This document shows, piece after piece, positions 11,247 to 22,832 of a stretch of DNA of 64,000 nucleotides (the stretch's first letter is position 1; the number at the start of each line of letters is the position of its first letter). Source of the stretch: Beverwykella pulmonaria. Lineage: Eukaryota; Ascomycota; Dothideomycetes; Pleosporales; Melanommataceae. Location of the stretch: assembly GCA_001599595.1 (NCBI GenBank), contig BCHH01000007.1, forward strand, positions 2,498,719 to 2,562,718, read 5' to 3'. The position numbers and the translations under genes were made by a program. The notes beneath the pieces are model-generated. The model was not told where the DNA came from. It searched no databases and worked only from the letters and a program-made list of their open reading frames with translations.

Positions 11247-12481
11247 ATGCCGATTCGAAAAGCAGAAAAGAAAGTTCTTGGACCACCGTCAGACCCAAAC
11301 CAGCGAACGGGAGACTACTCACGGGTTTTCGCTCCTCCACGGCCGTACAAACCGATTCAACCTCAGGCAGCGATTCCTTCAAGATTTTTTTCTGGCAGTA
11401 TTCCGTCAATCAGTACTCGCGATTTGGGCTACTTCTTCAATGTCGCTCTATCCTTATATCGAGAGGATGCATTATTAGGCCATTTTACGACAAGCTCACC
11501 TTCGCCAAATCATATAACAGAAGCTCCACCAGGCTACGATGCTGTTCCATCATACAATGCTGCGCCGCCAGGATACGTTGAAGAATATTCGAGCACAAAT
11601 TTGGACCCCTCTGCCACACTCGTTTTGCGACTGTTCCGCCAGACTAGAATCGACATACACCCCATTGCTGAACGAATCCACATTGGGCCTGCAGATAGGC
11701 AACCCTTGTACTCCTTGACCGCGCAACCCAGTATCAGATCAGGCACTGAGTTCAATGAACTCATAATCAAGCGGCGAGACCCGATCCATGGAGTTTGGTA
11801 TCACATTTGCACGTCTGATATTGAGCCTAGTTTAGACCTAGTCAAGCCAGGGAATTGGAGAGTGGCGAAATTGGTTCTAGAATCCATGCCGGTATGGAAG
11901 AAGGTTGTTGCAGGCTCTGTGGTACAAGAAACGATGGTGGGTGGAAAAGGTAACTCGCTGCACTTATCGTGGGGAGACCGGCAGACCCTCGGCCCGTTAG
12001 GGAATGCCTACGGTTTATGGTGGGATAACGGTAGTGAAGGAGGATTAGCAGAAGTTTTCTACGTCGTTGAAGGGTGGAAAGGCTTCGACTCCCGCCCTCA
12101 AGGTCTTGTTAGGGTACGTAAATTTCATGCTCCACCTACTTCGAGCTCAAAGATCACTGATTACCAACGATCTAGGCTAAGGCCGCCGTACGAGATGCTC
12201 AAGGCAGATATCGTGATCCACGAGAGAACACAAGCGATCTGGCCGTGATATATTTTCATCCAGATGGAAACTCTCCACCACAATTTGTTTGCACGAGCAC
12301 CGAGGCGCATGTTAAAATGGACATTCTAATGGCTGGTTTGATGACTGTCTTAGTAATTGAGACCCGGAAGGTGTCAGTCATGAATGAGATGGGAGCGCTG
12401 CCGGCTTATGACTCGGATGCACACTGGTCATCAAGATTTGTGGAAGAGGGCATGGACCTTGGAGATGCCTGGAGCGCATAA
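11247..12481 (+). CDS. Hypothetical protein, possible tubby/LURP-one-like fold
   Basis: There are two exons, 11247-12113 and 12182-12481, joined by a 68-nt intron (AGG/GTACGT donor, GCTAAG acceptor), giving 388 aa. The first 110 residues are proline- and tyrosine-rich (EAPPGYDAVPSYNAAPPGYV) and probably disordered. The rest is globular, with repeated Trp-containing strands (GVWYHICTSD, LHLSWGDRQTL, YGLWWDNGSEGG) and a closing hydrophobic helix (HVKMDILMAGLMTVLVIETR). A beta-barrel closed by a hydrophobic helix is the pattern of the tubby/LURP-one/scramblase superfamily, but this is only a visual impression. There is no signal peptide. The ATG has a good context (ACAATGC). I do not recognise the family with certainty. 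Confidence 0.7.
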
Positions 12482-13392
12482 CAACAAGTCCAAGGTGTTT
12501 ATTTTAAAATGCTGATACGCTGTAAGCATCGCACAATATAGGTAAACGACTTCTAAAAAATATAATTTCACGCTTCGGTTGTAAGCAACATGGTGATAAA
12601 GATCAGCGTTCATTGACTTGCGAAGAATACCCAGCCGTTTTAATGTCTATATCTGTCTCGAAATAATCCTGATTCATTGAAAATTCTAGAATGTCGAACA
12701 ATTACATCTAAAATTTGGGGCTGAACCCTGAATGGAACTCGCCTAATGCCTCCTTTTAAGGCGAGCGGTCATGGGCAGCTCTGTAGATCATCCGATCAGC
12801 CTCAATCTAGGCAATCATTTTCGATCAGGTGATGCCAAGCTAGCACACATGAACTTTCTCCAATGTAAATCTACAACCACAATTTCTGTGCTCCTCTGTT
12901 CATTCATCTGAAGGATACCAAAGGATAACTCCTCTATCCTAAGTTTACTTTGTCTACTCAGTGTGCTAGCGTCCTGTCTTAGTCGTTTTCGCAGGACATT
13001 CTTTGGTCATTCATACTAGATTGGATCACTCCATAAACTCTAAGCGACCTTGGATATCGAGCGAGTCAAGCCGCGCTTCTTTAGTCTACAAGCCACAAAT
13101 TATAATGTCCAATCGCACTTGATGCTAAGCCATCATCAGGGTTAGATGTATATTTTCGGGTAGCGTAGGCGACGCTGCAGTCCAGAAACGCGCAACATGA
13201 GATGGATGCTCTCTCCACCTCTTCAACTTCTCGCACTCTTCTCAAGTACCCTTCAGTTCATGATCGGGTGACTGGATAGAGAGAACATAAATGATATGAT
13301 GAAGAAGAATCGTGGGATTCCCACCTTCGCGCTATAAATTTACCAACTCTCTCCATAAGTATTCTTACGTCATTGCTTTGCTCAGACTCATT
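12482..13392. other. Intergenic, nothing recognised
   Basis: It contains the 3' flank of the unknown protein and the promoter of the cysteine-rich membrane protein. No coding or RNA feature was found. Confidence 0.45.
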
Positions 13393-14280
13393 ATGCGGCG
13401 CAACGCACTTCACCGACTAGTGAGTCTCTTCGCAGCTCCTCTGCTCGTTTACGGAGAGCCCATTGATTCTGCACTGTTTGTATGTCGTTATTGTTACTTC
13501 CGATTCGCTCTCTGACAAGGATAGTCCGGCTTTCTGTTAGAGCCTCAAATACTCCGGCGAACCGACACAAATTGGACGACACAGGCCTTCCAGACTCATT
13601 GCGACAACATCAATTACAATGACAACTCCGACTGTTGCACCCAAAAGAGCGGACCGGGCTGGCTATCATGCAATGGCGCTGGATACGCAAGCTTAGGCGG
13701 CTCTTCGATCCTCTGCTATAGTCTCGATGCTAAACACGATTGCTGCAATGACAACAGTGTGTGCGATGAGGGCTTGGGATGTTGCGGAGACACATGCTGC
13801 CAGAATTCGAATTCTATAACCGTGTGCGAGGACGGTTGTGTTTCAAAACAAGGCCGTGGTTGCGTTTCCGCGTACGGTAAAAGCACCTGTGCCCATGGTG
13901 TTCAACAAGGCACCACGACGCTCGACTCATTCACTTCCGAATACACGTATCCCGCAGAATCGACGTACAAGTCCAATAGTCCCTTCCATGCCAGTGCTAC
14001 CCCAACAGGATCGTCAACTGCATCTACCGGCAATACTTCGTCTGGAGGACTAAGTAGTGGTGGCATCATTGGTATTGCTGTCTCGGTTGGCGGCACGGTT
14101 ATAACTGTGATATTTGGCATCGGATTCAAGATCTGGAAGTACAAGCAGCAGAAAAAAAGGCAAGAGCAAGCCGAAGCGCAGGAGAGGATCGACAGGAGAA
14201 ACTCTATGCAGTTTTCACCTGTTTCGCTTCAACCAACTTGGCCACAGCAGCCAGGGAAGGCAATGTATCCTGACTATTGA
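13393..14280 (+). CDS. Secreted cysteine-rich protein with a C-terminal membrane anchor
   Basis: Exons 13393-13479 and 13525-14280 are joined at phase 0, giving 280 aa. The N-terminus (MRRNALHRLVSLFAAPLLVYG) is a signal peptide with cleavage likely before EPID. Residues 45-155 form a dense cysteine module with repeated Cys-Cys pairs (SDCCTQ, HDCCND, LGCCGDTCCQ), typical of a disulfide-knotted extracellular domain. A Ser/Thr-rich stalk of about 50 residues follows, then one membrane helix near 208-232 (GIIGIAVSVGGTVITVIF), then a basic cytosolic tail (KYKQQKKRQEQAEAQER). The layout is that of fungal cell-wall or stress-sensor-like surface proteins. No catalytic motif is visible and the ligand is unknown. 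It sits alone, 0.9 kb from the gene to its left. Confidence 0.8.
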
Positions 14281-16501
14281 ATTCTTGGAAGCTGGTTCTA
14301 AACACAGGCTCATAGCTAAGGGGCTAAGTTTGACTCATACTAAAATTTTCTTACTCAGTCTTCCATGTTAGGTTGCAGTAAATGTTTTAAAGCCCAATGT
14401 GCGACCCATGGCATCGAGAGGGCTGCAATACGTCCACCCGCTCGAAGCATTTGACAGCTGTGCACGAAAAATTGGTGCGGGTTCTCTTCATTCACACGAT
14501 TGCGACTTAAACCGTTCGCTCCGCTCAGCTTTCCGTAACTCTAACTTGATTCTGGGCCAGGTATATCCATTTTACATCACCTCATTCTCTCCCACTATTC
14601 ACTTCACATGTCTCTCTAAACTTCGATCTTTCTTTTTGCCAAGAATATTGACGAGCTCAATATCATTTTTGGGGCGATTTGAGCAGGTGCACACTCAATT
14701 ATGCTATGAACTTAACCTGGAACATCATACCATTGTCATATGTATCCTAACGACAAATTGAAATTATGGCAGGACTTCGATTTTGGTACTTGCTTTTAAA
14801 ACATCTTTGATGGTGGCGTTGTGGGGCTAATCTAAAACATCAGGGCTCTGTGACAACAACACCCTCATGTAGACAGACGTTATTTGAACTCTCTACAACA
14901 TTTCATAAATAAAATCAGACGAATTTGCCTACAGTTTTCTAATTTGTTTACGTCATCTCTTAAATTCTACCTTGATAGGAACGAATTAACCGACCAAAAC
15001 CATCTGAGACCAAAATATTGCCAGAAAGATAAAATCCTTCTTCCCCACTGCTCGAGGTTAGAAGGGAATGAAATACAGGTATACCTTCGGGGCACTGAAG
15101 TGGGCTAATGGAGATGTCCCTGAATTACGTACCGGTTAGGAAGCTTCTTTATACCGTCTTTTCCTTTCAACAATTTTTCACTTGCCGAGTGTATGCGCGT
15201 ACCTTGTACATCAAGCCAGTGTTCTATTTCCCCCACTCGGCATAGAATCGTTCATGTGTGGGGTTGAGTGGAAGACTTCGTCAGAAAGTTCTACAACCTG
15301 AGCTTCGCTTGAGCACAGTCGACAGTCGATATGTGTCGGCGAGTGTGGGAAGGAAGTCAAGGTTCTATTTTCCATGAGTGTGTGTGTGTATGGATTTACC
15401 TAGAGTGAGGGCAGGGCAGGGCATTCACCCTTGGCACGTGAGTGAGGTATTCTAGCGCCTTCCAACAATATGGAACCTCCGCCAGATCTCAATTTTCATC
15501 TTCTGTTCCACATTGCTGAATTTTGATCCAAAATATCGTAAAATCAACTCCCCATTCTATTTCCAGTACGAGAATCGTCGTACCTTCCTTAATAATTGCC
15601 TTCGTACAAATTACCTCAGCAAGAGGACCGCACATACTGAAGCTCCATCACCGCCTATGTGATCAGTCCGTTCTAATTCACCAAAACAAGAACGATACGC
15701 AAACATCTGCCAATTTAACCCTGCAAAGCTAGGAACAATTACAGTGGACGTCGACTAACAGTATGTTTCCCTGTGGTCAGGTTTGCAGCCAAATGATATT
15801 TCTAAATGGTCTTCGAAGCTACTCAGGAAACAGCTTTCGTTTCTACGCCACGGAACAGTAAACAAATCATGGACACTACGAGATCCATCATGTTAAGTAT
15901 GTGACTTTATCCATGGACATACAACAATATTAACTAGAGCGGCTGCTAATGTGAGGGCCGATCCTATTCTGTCAACAGATATAATCTCCAAGAGTCATGA
16001 ATTCAATGGATGTACCTCAAACTTCGGAGTTCACTCTCTGAAGTGCGATTCTCAAGTGCACAACTCCAATCTAGATCCGGAAGGTAATCTCTCGTATGAC
16101 CTTAAGCCTCATTTCCCAAGGGAGCACTATTTACCTTTGAAACGAAATGATCTCCAGAAAAAGGGAAATATTTCAGATAAGGCTTGCATTTCGTTCTTCG
16201 AAGGCGACGAATGCTATGTCAATTCTTCAAGTTTTCGGTCCCGGCGCCTCTCCGCTAGCGCACGTCTCCATAGCTGCACTAGTCTCAGACGTACACAGTT
16301 CCGGAGAGTACTAATACACCGTAGCGGAAAGCTCTTCCTAAAAAAGGGTTTATGGTAAGGTCTCCTGTTCAAACCCTAGGTGGCTCCTGGTTTAGATACA
16401 CATTTTCTTAAGAAGGATGACTAAGGGTCTCAGAAGAAATAAAATTAATCTCAACAAACAAGACCATGAAGAACTCTACTATCCTTCTATCTTTCGGCAC
16501 A
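14281..16501. other. Gene-poor region, nothing confident
   Basis: AT-rich, with an open frame of 135 codons at 15951-16358 that has no motif or codon pattern I can support. The sequence GTTCAAACCC at 16369-16378 resembles a tRNA B box but no cloverleaf can be built around it. Confidence 0.4.
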
Positions 16502-16632
16502 TGTAAGCAGAGGTGTGGAGGAAAAGGTTTCAAGATGTGTATTGTATGTGAAGTATGTACAGCTGATATATATATGACGGACTGATTAGTCAGTGGCATA
16601 TCCACGTGACAGTATGGTGTCCTGGGCTTACA
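16502..16632 (+). mobile_element. Solo-LTR-like dispersed element, copy 4 (131 bp)
   Basis: The ends are TGTAAGC and GCTTACA. A perfect 5-bp target duplication, GCACA, lies at 16497-16501 and 16633-16637. It is very similar to copy 1 over its length, including GTGGAGGAAAAGG near the left and ATATCCACGTGACAGTATGG near the right. Confidence 0.82.
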
Positions 16633-16637
16633 GCACA

Positions 16638-17704
16638 TATATATATCTTTCCTTTCATAGCTAGATACAACGAAATGGCAACAGGCTGCTTCCAAACCTC
16701 ATCTTCTTTGTGAACGTCCCTCACGATATTTGATCCTCCTGCCTAGTACATTGCTGCCTCGGGTATCGCATGGCTGCGAGTCGCCTTTACTCTCTTGTTT
16801 CTATTTTCCTCCCTTTACTCTACCACACTAATTTCTGCTATATTCTTGTGATCGAGAACCTTTCGCATTCATTGTTATGTAGGATCGCTTTTGTCGGTTG
16901 CTAGATAGCTATTAGGCGCTTTTTAACGTTGGTTCTATTATTCTCCGAACTCTCGAATGCCCTACTCCCGTAAGCGAGGCAGCCTCTGCGTTGCAATACC
17001 CACGCCAAGACTGTCTTTCCGAAGTGTGATTTGAGCTTAGGTTAGTTGTGAGATAAACGGTTGGGTTGCAATGCACGGGCTCGAGGATTTTTTTTTTGCC
17101 CCTTGTGATTACAAATTGAGCTTGTTACTATCAAATATCGACTACGAGCAAAGAATTATACCCGGCTGCATTGAGATTTGGTGCGGAGCTTTAGATTGGG
17201 CTAGGCTTTAATGCGCACTTCAAGATGTAATCTGGACTGCTATCTCCTCTTTTATTATTTATCTAAGAGGTTCTTGGTATTCCTCCTCCCCTATGTTTAC
17301 CCCCTTTTCACTTTTCTACCCTTTTTCTAGCGAATTGGAGACGGTATTACCACTAATGAAGCTCCCTTTCGGTACTTCCTCGCGTATTCTCAAAGACTAC
17401 TGGATGTAATACTTCGGCCTGGTCTTGGTATTTTAATTGGTGGCTTGAAATGCTGCCGAGTGGCGCAGGGTTGGCAGTGGACGGGCCAATCAATCAGCCT
17501 CTTCAAGGAACCATTCATGAAAAAAGACTGAAGACGGCTTGTGTGATCTTCTTTAACCAGGACGCGCCCTCTCTTTGAGCGACATCGAACCCGAGTTGAG
17601 AGGTACTGATCAAACATTAAGTCAACTTTTCGTCTTGTTAGCCTTATGCAGCTCTCGTCCTTCCTTACGCAACTTTCACCCGCAAGCCAAGTATGGTCCA
17701 CAAT
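16638..17704. other. Intergenic and 5' leader of the apple-domain protein
   Basis: Pyrimidine-rich stretches and no convincing coding frame. An antisense frame of 149 codons (17390-17839) overlaps the start of the next gene and looks like a shadow. Confidence 0.45.
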
Positions 17705-18519
17705 ATGGCCGATTCGCCACAAGTAGTGTACCAGGGAGACGGTCTTGAAGTCTACTACAGAGATCAGTCTCAGGCCAGACCTTACTATTCCCATGAAGAG
17801 TCGACATCTGCATCCTCCAAGGAAGCCTCTGCGCACCAAATCGATGCATTCAAGAAGGACAGGTCCATCTTCGGGCTACGGCGGCGGACCTTTTGGTTTC
17901 TCATAGCCCTTGCGGTCCTAGTTGTTGCGGCAGCAGTAGGCGGCGGTATTGGTGGTTCAATGGCTGTTCGGAATGCAGAGTCAGTCTCACCCATTGTCTC
18001 GGAGATGCTTTGCTCGTCATTGACTAACATACTTCCAGGTGCAAAGTAAATTTGCAGTCACAACGGGGCGATGCAAATCTCGCAACCACTATACCAGCTT
18101 GCCCAACCTTCACCTCTGTCTCAAATTCCGTATCAGTTACACCTACGGCATCGAGCACTGGCCTCTACGTCCCCCTGTCGCCCACCGATGTCGCCCGTGT
18201 GGATAATTCCTGTCCAATATCAAATGGCAAGCTCCTATCCGTCCATGGCGACACATATAACTGCCTTGGTAATCGGGACGCTGGAGGCAACAATCTGGCT
18301 GGATTTGTTTCATACACGCTACAGACGTGTATCGATGCTTGCAGTACGTTCAATATTATAACTTTAGGGGGTCAAAAGTGTGTCGGCGTTGTTATGGGCT
18401 ATGATTTTAAACGAGATTACCTGACCAACAATGGGGCGAATTGTTGGTTAAAGTCGAGAGTGGACACTTCAAATATTCTCGCAAGTGAATATGGGACTGT
18501 TGCTATTTTTTCTGGTTGA
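17705..18519 (+). CDS. Type II membrane protein with an apple/PAN-like ectodomain
   Basis: Exons 17705-17979 and 18039-18519 give 251 aa. The cytosolic N-terminus (MADSPQVVYQGDGLEVYYRD) is typical of a family of fungal surface proteins. One membrane helix lies near residues 63-85 (FWFLIALAVLVVAAAVGG), with a positively charged FGLRRR on its inner side. Outside is a Thr/Ser-rich linker and then a compact cysteine domain (CPISNGKLL, YNCLGN, CIDACSTF, KCVGVVMGY, CWLKSR). The spacing resembles apple/PAN modules, which bind carbohydrate or protein. An in-frame ATG at 17693 would add four residues; 17705 gives the family-like start. The gene lies between inverted copies of the dispersed element (16502 and 18825), probably by chance. 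Confidence 0.78.
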
Positions 18520-18824
18520 GGAGCATAGATAGGATCGTAAACGAAGGTAGACGCCATGAATAATTGTCTGGCCAAGTAATTCTAATACTCCCAATTGTAT
18601 TACCTTCTTCCCTTGGCATAGAGAGTATCGTATTACTCGCCTCTCGTGATCGCCTCGCCACACTCCCCACATCAATATCGAAATTACATTTACAAGTATT
18701 GCTAATCATTTGTGAGGCAAGTGTTCGAGGCATATGTTTTAGGTTGAATGAGTGTTCCTCAATGAATGTTACTTTCATGTCTGCTATCGACTGTCCCAAT
18801 CATTTCAATCATCCCAGCCATCCT

Positions 18825-18913
18825 TGTAAGCCTAGGACACCCTACAGTCACGTGGATATACCACTGACAGATCAGTCTGCCATATATATATCAACTGTAC
18901 ATCGCTCTTGCTA
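18825..18913 (-). mobile_element. Degenerate copy 5 of the dispersed element (inverted)
   Basis: Its left end is TGTAAGC and it contains CACGTGGATATACCACTGAC and a CAGTCTGCCATATATATATC block matching the family core in reverse. About 25 bp near the other end is missing and the terminal GCTTACA is not recognisable, so the right boundary is approximate. Confidence 0.6.
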
Positions 18914-20919
18914 AAGCACTCGTAGATAATATTCTCTACAATGAACCTTAGCCCCCACGACTCTTCGTTTCGCATGAAATATCGAAGTTGGCACATACTA
19001 GTACTATCCCAGTAGAATTGCTGATTGGGAAAAGATCCAACATGCCGGAACATGGTCGAGGATCCGTTGCTGTAGGTGTACAGGGCATTGGCATAGTCGC
19101 TCTACCAATAATTGGCGCAGAAGTTTTCACGAAAGCGCCACATGCCGCCTCTTATGGCGCAACGCTGCGAGCTGCTTTGAGCGTAGCACTCGGTAGCATT
19201 AGTGGTGCTAGTCAAGAAGAGGTCCAAGATGGCGGTTGGTAAGAAAACGGAATTCATAATTGAGAAAAAGGAGATGGAATTGACGATTAAAAGGCTTGTT
19301 GCCGAAATTGTGCTGCTGGGCCGATGCTATGGCATACTCCAAGACGATTATGGGCGGGAATTTATATTTGGGACTCGAGGCAGTGAGGGCTAATTACTGA
19401 TTTCTTCACATGGAGCAACGCGGGGAGTTGAAGCAATGCAGTGGGTTGAAGAAACATGGTGAATTAAAGCAACAAGGACGAGAACTGAACGTTATGAATT
19501 GGTGAGGACGGGGCTGGACAGTAGACGACACCATCTATTACTAGTATCATTATATGTCTTTAAGCAGATTGCTCTAAATAAAACAGCCGACGATAACTAC
19601 GTCAATTCCACTTCCTGCTTTGTAGCATGTGATCTTTTGCGAGGCGCGAGGCGCGAGGCAACCGATAGTCTTCGTGAAGCCCTGTGTATAGAAGACAGCT
19701 CCAATTAACAGATCCGAAATTGACAACTGACCATACAGAACAGCGGTGGGCTCAAGGATCTCGAACCGGAGCGCCCACTTGAGAAGAAAAGCAAAGATGG
19801 GCCAGTAACGTGGCCTGACACTAGCTGACCTTTAGGGAAGCGTAGATGAACTCGTATAGAACTACGTGTCTTGGCTCATAAAAAAGATCGGTTTGTTTCT
19901 CATAAGGCTGAAATGATGGATCTCATACTGCTGTTAATAGTTTGTGGCTCGATACTTGCAAAGTGCAGCTTCGTTACTTGTGTTTTGCCTCCAGCATTTG
20001 GGCTCATGAAAAAGCAAACTCCAACCCCGTTTAGATAAGCATGCGTAAATATCTGGAGTTATTACTGCAGTGATGCAGTTCGAAGAAAATCCACAACATT
20101 GAGATGAACACTACACTGAGTGAATGTTTAACAAGTGCGCACTGTGGTTAAAAAAATAGATGTGTTGCTGGTACGGCTTTGTGCGCTTTTGAGAAACGTC
20201 TTACTCTACAGTCTTTCACGCATCGCTTGCTTATAGAACTTTGACACAACAAACAAATGCGAAAAGACTCTACCTGAGATGCTTCACATTCACAAGCAGC
20301 CTTCGAAGGCTTCCTGCTTTCTTGGCCCTGGGCTTGTTCAGTACAACACACCTACATCATGAGATTTTTACATTGACAATTTGTCTACAGTCTCGCAGGA
20401 TGGCAATTAACAGGTCATTGCGCCCTTTGTCTTCGCTTTTTTTCTACGCCCTTTTTCTATGCCCTTTTTTTACGCCCTTTTCATGCTATTCACTCTGGGC
20501 TTTCCCCCCTCCCCCACGACCATGAATAGCATATTACTGTGTTGAAATTACTGTGTTGAAAAATCAGCAGTGTCAGTTCAAAAAGGTTGAGGATGATCTC
20601 AGCGGGAATAGAACCAGAATGCGGGGCATCACTGGGTAGCTGGACAGAAACGACACCTCGTGACCGCATGCATGTCGCTCCTTCCATAACCGAGGTCGCC
20701 AATCACAACATTTCCTTCACTCGCCGCCATCCTATCACCATTCTTTCACTATTGCATCGGGTCAATACTTTGCGCATGTTCGGCCCCTAACACTCATTCA
20801 CTCATAAACTTGTGCCTCTTTTCTGGCTTCGACCACGCATCACTTCGCCGTTTTCTCGCCAGTGTTGAACCAGCATCACGATATTCAGTACTTGATTGAA
20901 GTATACATACACTAACGTA
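18914..20919. other. Gene-poor region, weak open frames only
   Basis: A frame at about 18988-19242 (GVQGIGIVALPIIGAEVF) and one at 19202-19393 look somewhat protein-like but could not be assigned or joined. A hairpin with a GGTTCGAGAT-like loop on the minus strand near 19760 recalls a broken tRNA half. The promoter of the next transporter lies at the right end. Confidence 0.35.
20421..20485 (+). repeat. Pyrimidine-rich tandem repeat (about 13-bp unit, five units)
   Basis: Units of the form GCCCTTTTTCTAC repeat imperfectly about five times, 435 bp before the transporter start codon. It may be a polypyrimidine promoter element or plain slippage. Confidence 0.6.
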
Positions 20920-22553
20920 ATGAAGAACATCTCTCCCAGGGACGATGAGTCTCTCGCCAACTCGCAGACCTCTGCGCATGCACCTCCAACCATCGAGCAC
21001 TCACGACCAATTGAGAAGGACTTGGAAAATGAAATCAAAGATGCAAACCAAACTCCACCCAGCCAAGATCTCGAAGACGGCGAAGATGCTGAAGCCGCAG
21101 AAATCGTGGACTGGGAAGGCGCAAATGATCCCCACAAACCTATGAACTGGTCCAATGCACGGAAGGCAAAGAACATTTTAGTGATTTGCTACTGCACATT
21201 TCTCACGTACGTGTCACCATTTCTCCTTATCTCTGCAACGTGTCGAGGGACAAATTTCTGAGGCAATGCAGGCCACTTGGTAGCACGGTTTTCGCCCCCG
21301 CAATCCCCGAAGTGATGGCTACATACCATTCCTCGAACCCCCTTCTAGCTTCGTTCGTAGTTTCCATCTGGGTGCTCGGCTACTTCTTTGGGCCACTGTT
21401 CCTCGGGCCACTCTCGGAGATGTACGGTCGGCTACCTGTGTACCTCATCTGCAGTGTTCTCTTTGCTGTCTTCAACATTGCGACTGCCGTATCCCCATCT
21501 CTTTCTGCTCTCATCGTTTTTCGTTTCTTAGCGGGGACATTCGGCGGCTGTCCCATCACAATTGGCGCCGGCACTTTCGGAGACCTCATTAAGCCTGAGA
21601 ATCGAGGGAAGATTATTGCAATCTGGAGTCTGGGGCCTCTTATGGGGCCTATCCTCGGACCTATCGCTGGCGGTTACCTCGGAGCAAGTTTGGGCTGGAG
21701 ATGGATATGCTGGGTGCTGTCAATTGCGTCTGGGGTCGGTGCCGTTGCCTCTTTCATCTTGCAGGAGGAGACGTATCCACCCACGCTTCTAGATCGAAAG
21801 GTCAAGCGACTTCAGAAGGAGACTGGAAACAACAATCTGCGGACCGCAATGTACGTTGATCGGAAAGCCTCACATCTTTTCGCACGCGGAATCATCAGAC
21901 CCCTCCGTCTCCTTTTCCTGTCTCCAATTGTTGCTATTCTCTCGCTATACCAAGGCATCATCTACGGATACATGTATCTTCTCTTCACCACGTTTCCCCT
22001 CGTGTTCAAGGACCAATACGGCTTTGGCACCGGCACCATTGGTCTCACATATCTGGGTATGGGCATTGGTTCTTTGATTGGACTTGTTGCCGCTGGCTCA
22101 GTCTCCGACAAGCTCTTGAAGAAGCTTGCCGAGGAAGGGCGATATAAGCCGGAATATCGATTACCTCCTTTAATCCCTGCCTGCTTCTTCATCCCCGTTG
22201 GCCTTTTCTGGTACGGCTGGGCCGCCGATGCGAAAGTCCATTGGATCGTTCCGATTCTTGGCACTGCGTTCATAGGTATTGGTGTCAATACGTTGATGAT
22301 GTGTGTTGCAACATACTTCATCGATGCACACCCATTGTACGAAGCCTCTGCAATTGCAGTGTCCACAGCTGTGCGTTCACTTATTGGCGCGCTTGTGCCT
22401 CTGGCCGGAAGGTCCATGTATAAAGCATTAGGTCTAGGGTGGGGGAACTCATTGCTGGGATTTTTGGCTCTCGCTATGTGCCCTCTTCCTTGGTTCTTTT
22501 ATAAATATGGGGAGAGGATACGAACGAACCCCAAATTTCAGATGACAATGTAG
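20920..22553 (+). CDS. MFS transporter, DHA1 family (multidrug/polyamine type)
   Basis: Exons 20920-21206 and 21272-22553 give 522 aa. The product is a 12-helix proton antiporter of the plasma membrane, a family that exports drugs, polyamines or small metabolites. A cytosolic N-terminus of about 95 residues ends in the family motif WEGANDPHKPMNWSNARK. Motif A is GPLSEMYGRLPVY, and the motif C region is GPLMGPILGPIAGGYLGASL followed by GWRWICW. The central loop (EETYPPTLLDRKVKRLQKET) is also typical. The intron falls between TM1 residues FLT and PLGST, a common position. ATG 20920 is the first in-frame ATG. The gene converges on the DUF1996 gene 280 bp away. The substrate is unknown; there is no adjacent biosynthetic gene, so an efflux pump of a cluster is not supported. 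Confidence 0.9.
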
Positions 22554-22832
22554 CAACGTTGGGGCCCCATCATCGGATACACATTTGGTTGCCATTTGCG
22601 TTCGAGGGGTAACGAGGACAAGGATCGCGAAGTGGAATGAGAGCTGATTTCGGGCAACGTATTAACTGGGAAAAAAAATATACTGTGTGCGATCATGAGC
22701 AAAGGAGTGTTTCGTATCCCGTATCGTAGTCTAAATATGTAGGTCTCGCACCAAACCATGACGGAAGAAACGAGCACTCCGGCCCAAGAGCTTGCTAAGC
22801 CTTCCTCAAAAGCTTCACCAAGCCTAAAATCT

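Noticed and set aside
15951..16358. 135-codon plus-strand frame
   Set aside because: No family resemblance, no splice partner, and composition like the surrounding non-coding DNA.
16340..16395. GTTCAAACCC B-box-like sequence
   Set aside because: No matching 5' acceptor strand or A-box upstream; not a tRNA gene or a clear SINE head.
19735..19790. tRNA-like hairpin with a GGTTCGAGAT loop (minus strand)
   Set aside because: The B-box lacks the final conserved C, no A-box or anticodon arm could be built, and the stems do not fit a cloverleaf.
21962..22417. 151-codon antisense frame inside the DHA1 transporter
   Set aside because: Shadow of a conserved membrane-protein exon; no independent signal for expression.
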